Part shown: in pieces, positions 62,761 to 64,000 of the stretch
Numbering within the stretch: position 1 is the stretch's first letter
Layout: each line of letters starts with the position of its first letter
Assembly: GCF_017814275.1 (NCBI RefSeq)
Contig: NZ_JAGIYQ010000004.1
Coordinates: 124,001 to 188,000, forward strand
Source: Gottfriedia endophytica
GTDB taxonomy: Bacteria > Bacillota > Bacilli > Bacillales > Bacillaceae_G
DNA length: 64,000 bases
Direction of reading: 5' to 3'
The notes under the pieces: model-generated
Seen by the model: the letters and a program-made list of their open reading frames with translations, nothing else
Told to the model about the DNA's origin: nothing
Database searches by the model: none
Position numbers and translations under genes: made by a program

Positions 62761-64000
62761 ATGGAAAATTTAAAAGTGCAAGACCCGTCATTATTCGAAG
62801 CTATTCAACTAGAACTTGGTAGACAACGCTCTAAAATTGAGTTAATTGCATCCGAAAACTTTGTAAGTGAAGCGGTAATGGAAGCTCAAGGCTCTGTTTT
62901 AACAAACAAATATGCGGAAGGATATCCTTCTAAACGTTACTATGGTGGCTGTGAGTATGTTGATATTGCAGAAAATATTGCAAGAGATCGAGCAAAACAG
63001 TTATTTGGTGCAGAGCATGTAAACGTTCAACCGCATTCAGGCGCACAAGCAAACATGGCAGTTTATTTTACAATTTTAAAACATGGCGATACTGTATTAG
63101 GTATGAACCTATCTCATGGTGGTCACTTAACACACGGAAGCCCTGTTAACTTTAGTGGATTACAATATAACTTTGTTGAATATGGTGTAGACGAAAACAC
63201 TCAAACAATTAATTATGAAGATGTACTTGAAAAAGCACGCGTACACAAACCAAAATTAATTGTCGCTGGTGCAAGTGCATATCCAAGAGAAATCGATTTT
63301 AAGAAATTCCGTGAAATCGCAGATGAAGTTGGAGCATACTTAATGGTTGATATGGCTCATATTGCAGGTTTAGTAGCAGCTGGCCTTCATCCTAGCCCAG
63401 TACCTTACGCTGATTTTGTGACAACAACTACTCATAAAACATTACGTGGACCTCGTGGTGGAATGATTCTTTGTAAAGAAGAATATGCGAAAGCAATTGA
63501 TAAGTCTATTTTCCCTGGAATTCAAGGTGGTCCATTAATGCACGTTATTGCAGCTAAAGCAGTAGCATTTGGGGAAGCTCTTCAAGAAGATTTTACTCAA
63601 TACGCAAAATCTATTATTGAAAATGCAAAACGTCTTGCAGAAGGATTACAAAAAGAAGGAATTCAATTAGTTTCTGGTGGTACAGATAACCATCTAATCT
63701 TAATTGATGTGCGTTCTTTAAACTTAACTGGTAAAGTAGCAGAGCATGTTCTTGATGAAATTGGTATTACTTGTAATAAGAATACAATCCCATTTGATCC
63801 AGCAAGCCCATTCGTTACAAGTGGAATCCGAATTGGTACTGCTGCAGTAACATCACGTGGCTTTACATTAGAAGATATGGATGAAATTGCATCAATCATT
63901 GCAGAAACACTTAAAAACCCAGAAGACGAAGCTGTTTTAGAAACATCTCGTCAACGAGTAGCAGCACTTTCTGGTAAATATGAGTTATATCCTAACAAAT
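62761..64000 (+). CDS. glyA: Serine hydroxymethyltransferase (3' end outside window)
   Basis: A PLP enzyme converting serine and tetrahydrofolate to glycine and methylene-tetrahydrofolate. 413 complete codons are present without a stop; B. subtilis GlyA has about 415 residues, so only the last codons are missing. Signatures: [12 protein letters not shown] near the start, [35 protein letters not shown], and the PLP lysine Lys226 in [21 protein letters not shown] stands before ATG 62761. Possible PurR control is noted upstream. Confidence 0.97.
   Translation, partial: MENLKVQDPSLFEAIQLELGRQRSKIELIASENFVSEAVMEAQGSVLTNKYAEGYPSKRYYGGCEYVDIAENIARDRAKQLFGAEHVNVQPHSGAQANMAVYFTILKHGDTVLGMNLSHGGHLTHGSPVNFSGLQYNFVEYGVDENTQTINYEDVLEKARVHKPKLIVAGASAYPREIDFKKFREIADEVGAYLMVDMAHIAGLVAAGLHPSPVPYADFVTTTTHKTLRGPRGGMILCKEEYAKAIDKSIFPGIQGGPLMHVIAAKAVAFGEALQEDFTQYAKSIIENAKRLAEGLQKEGIQLVSGGTDNHLILIDVRSLNLTGKVAEHVLDEIGITCNKNTIPFDPASPFVTSGIRIGTAAVTSRGFTLEDMDEIASIIAETLKNPEDEAVLETSRQRVAALSGKYELYPNK

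Overview
The window is AT-rich chromosomal DNA from a spore-forming member of the Bacillaceae. Gene content and order follow the Bacillus subtilis ywd-ywl/glyA segment almost step by step: ung, ywdH/I/K, gerQ-cwlJ, hemQ, pta, lipL, rsfA, ywfO, ywhB-C-D, pbpG, speE-speB, ywiB-argS, ywjE, ywjF, rpoE-pyrG, ywjG, spo0F, fbaA, murAB, glpX, rho, rpmE, tdk, prfA-prmC, spoIIR, ywlB-G, glyA. Sporulation genes (gerQ, cwlJ, rsfA, pbpG, spo0F, spoIIR) and Gram-positive control signals (sigma-B, sigma-F, sigma-H and SigI-type promoters, a FadR box, a CTP attenuator) support this. The genus cannot be fixed from the sequence alone. I saw no rRNA, tRNA, prophage or complete insertion sequence.

Layout. 1-6.1 kb: ung (5' end outside the window), a HAD phosphatase, ywdI-ywdK, the gerQ/cwlJ germination pair, aldehyde dehydrogenase ywdH and an ArsR regulator. 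6.2-19.2 kb: hemQ, pta, lipL, rsfA, a sigma-B-type DUF1450 gene, ywfO, a tautomerase, ywhC-ywhD, pbpG, polyamine genes speE-speB and a quinone oxidoreductase. 19.3-23.3 kb: a minus-strand three-gene glycosylation operon (GT2, GtrA, YfhO). 23.5-26.2 kb: ywiB-argS and a GNAT gene. 26.6-30.1 kb: an accessory stress-signalling module made of a secreted DUF5667 protein, sigma factor SigI and its membrane anti-sigma RsgI. 30.1-40.2 kb: cardiolipin synthase, then fatty-acid and branched acyl-CoA catabolism (FadF-type Fe-S protein, thiolase, acyl-CoA dehydrogenase, IcmF). 40.4-53.9 kb: rpoE, pyrG, ywjG, spo0F, fbaA, murAB, glpX, rho, rpmE (type B), tdk, prfA, prmC. 54-55.8 kb: two tandem ATP-grasp ligases that I do not know from B. 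subtilis. 55.8-64 kb: spoIIR, ywlB, ywlC with a DnaA-box cluster, mntP, ywlE, an MCP, rpiB, ywlG and glyA (cut by the window end).

The core genes are ordinary. The unusual material lies between and beside them. Seven same-orientation copies of a ~200-bp structured repeat (family A) and eight copies or fragments of a ~125-bp repeat (family B) sit between genes; in six family B copies the arm sequences change in complementary fashion. A third hairpin family (C) and a 57-bp MITE-like insertion with a perfect 8-bp target duplication are also present. The most system-like accessory locus is DUF5667-sigI-rsgI. It has a SigI-type promoter in front of the secreted protein, a ~27-bp stem-loop leader and a start-site hairpin before sigI, matching charged tails on both extracytoplasmic proteins, and an RsgI lacking the usual Asn-Pro self-cleavage site.
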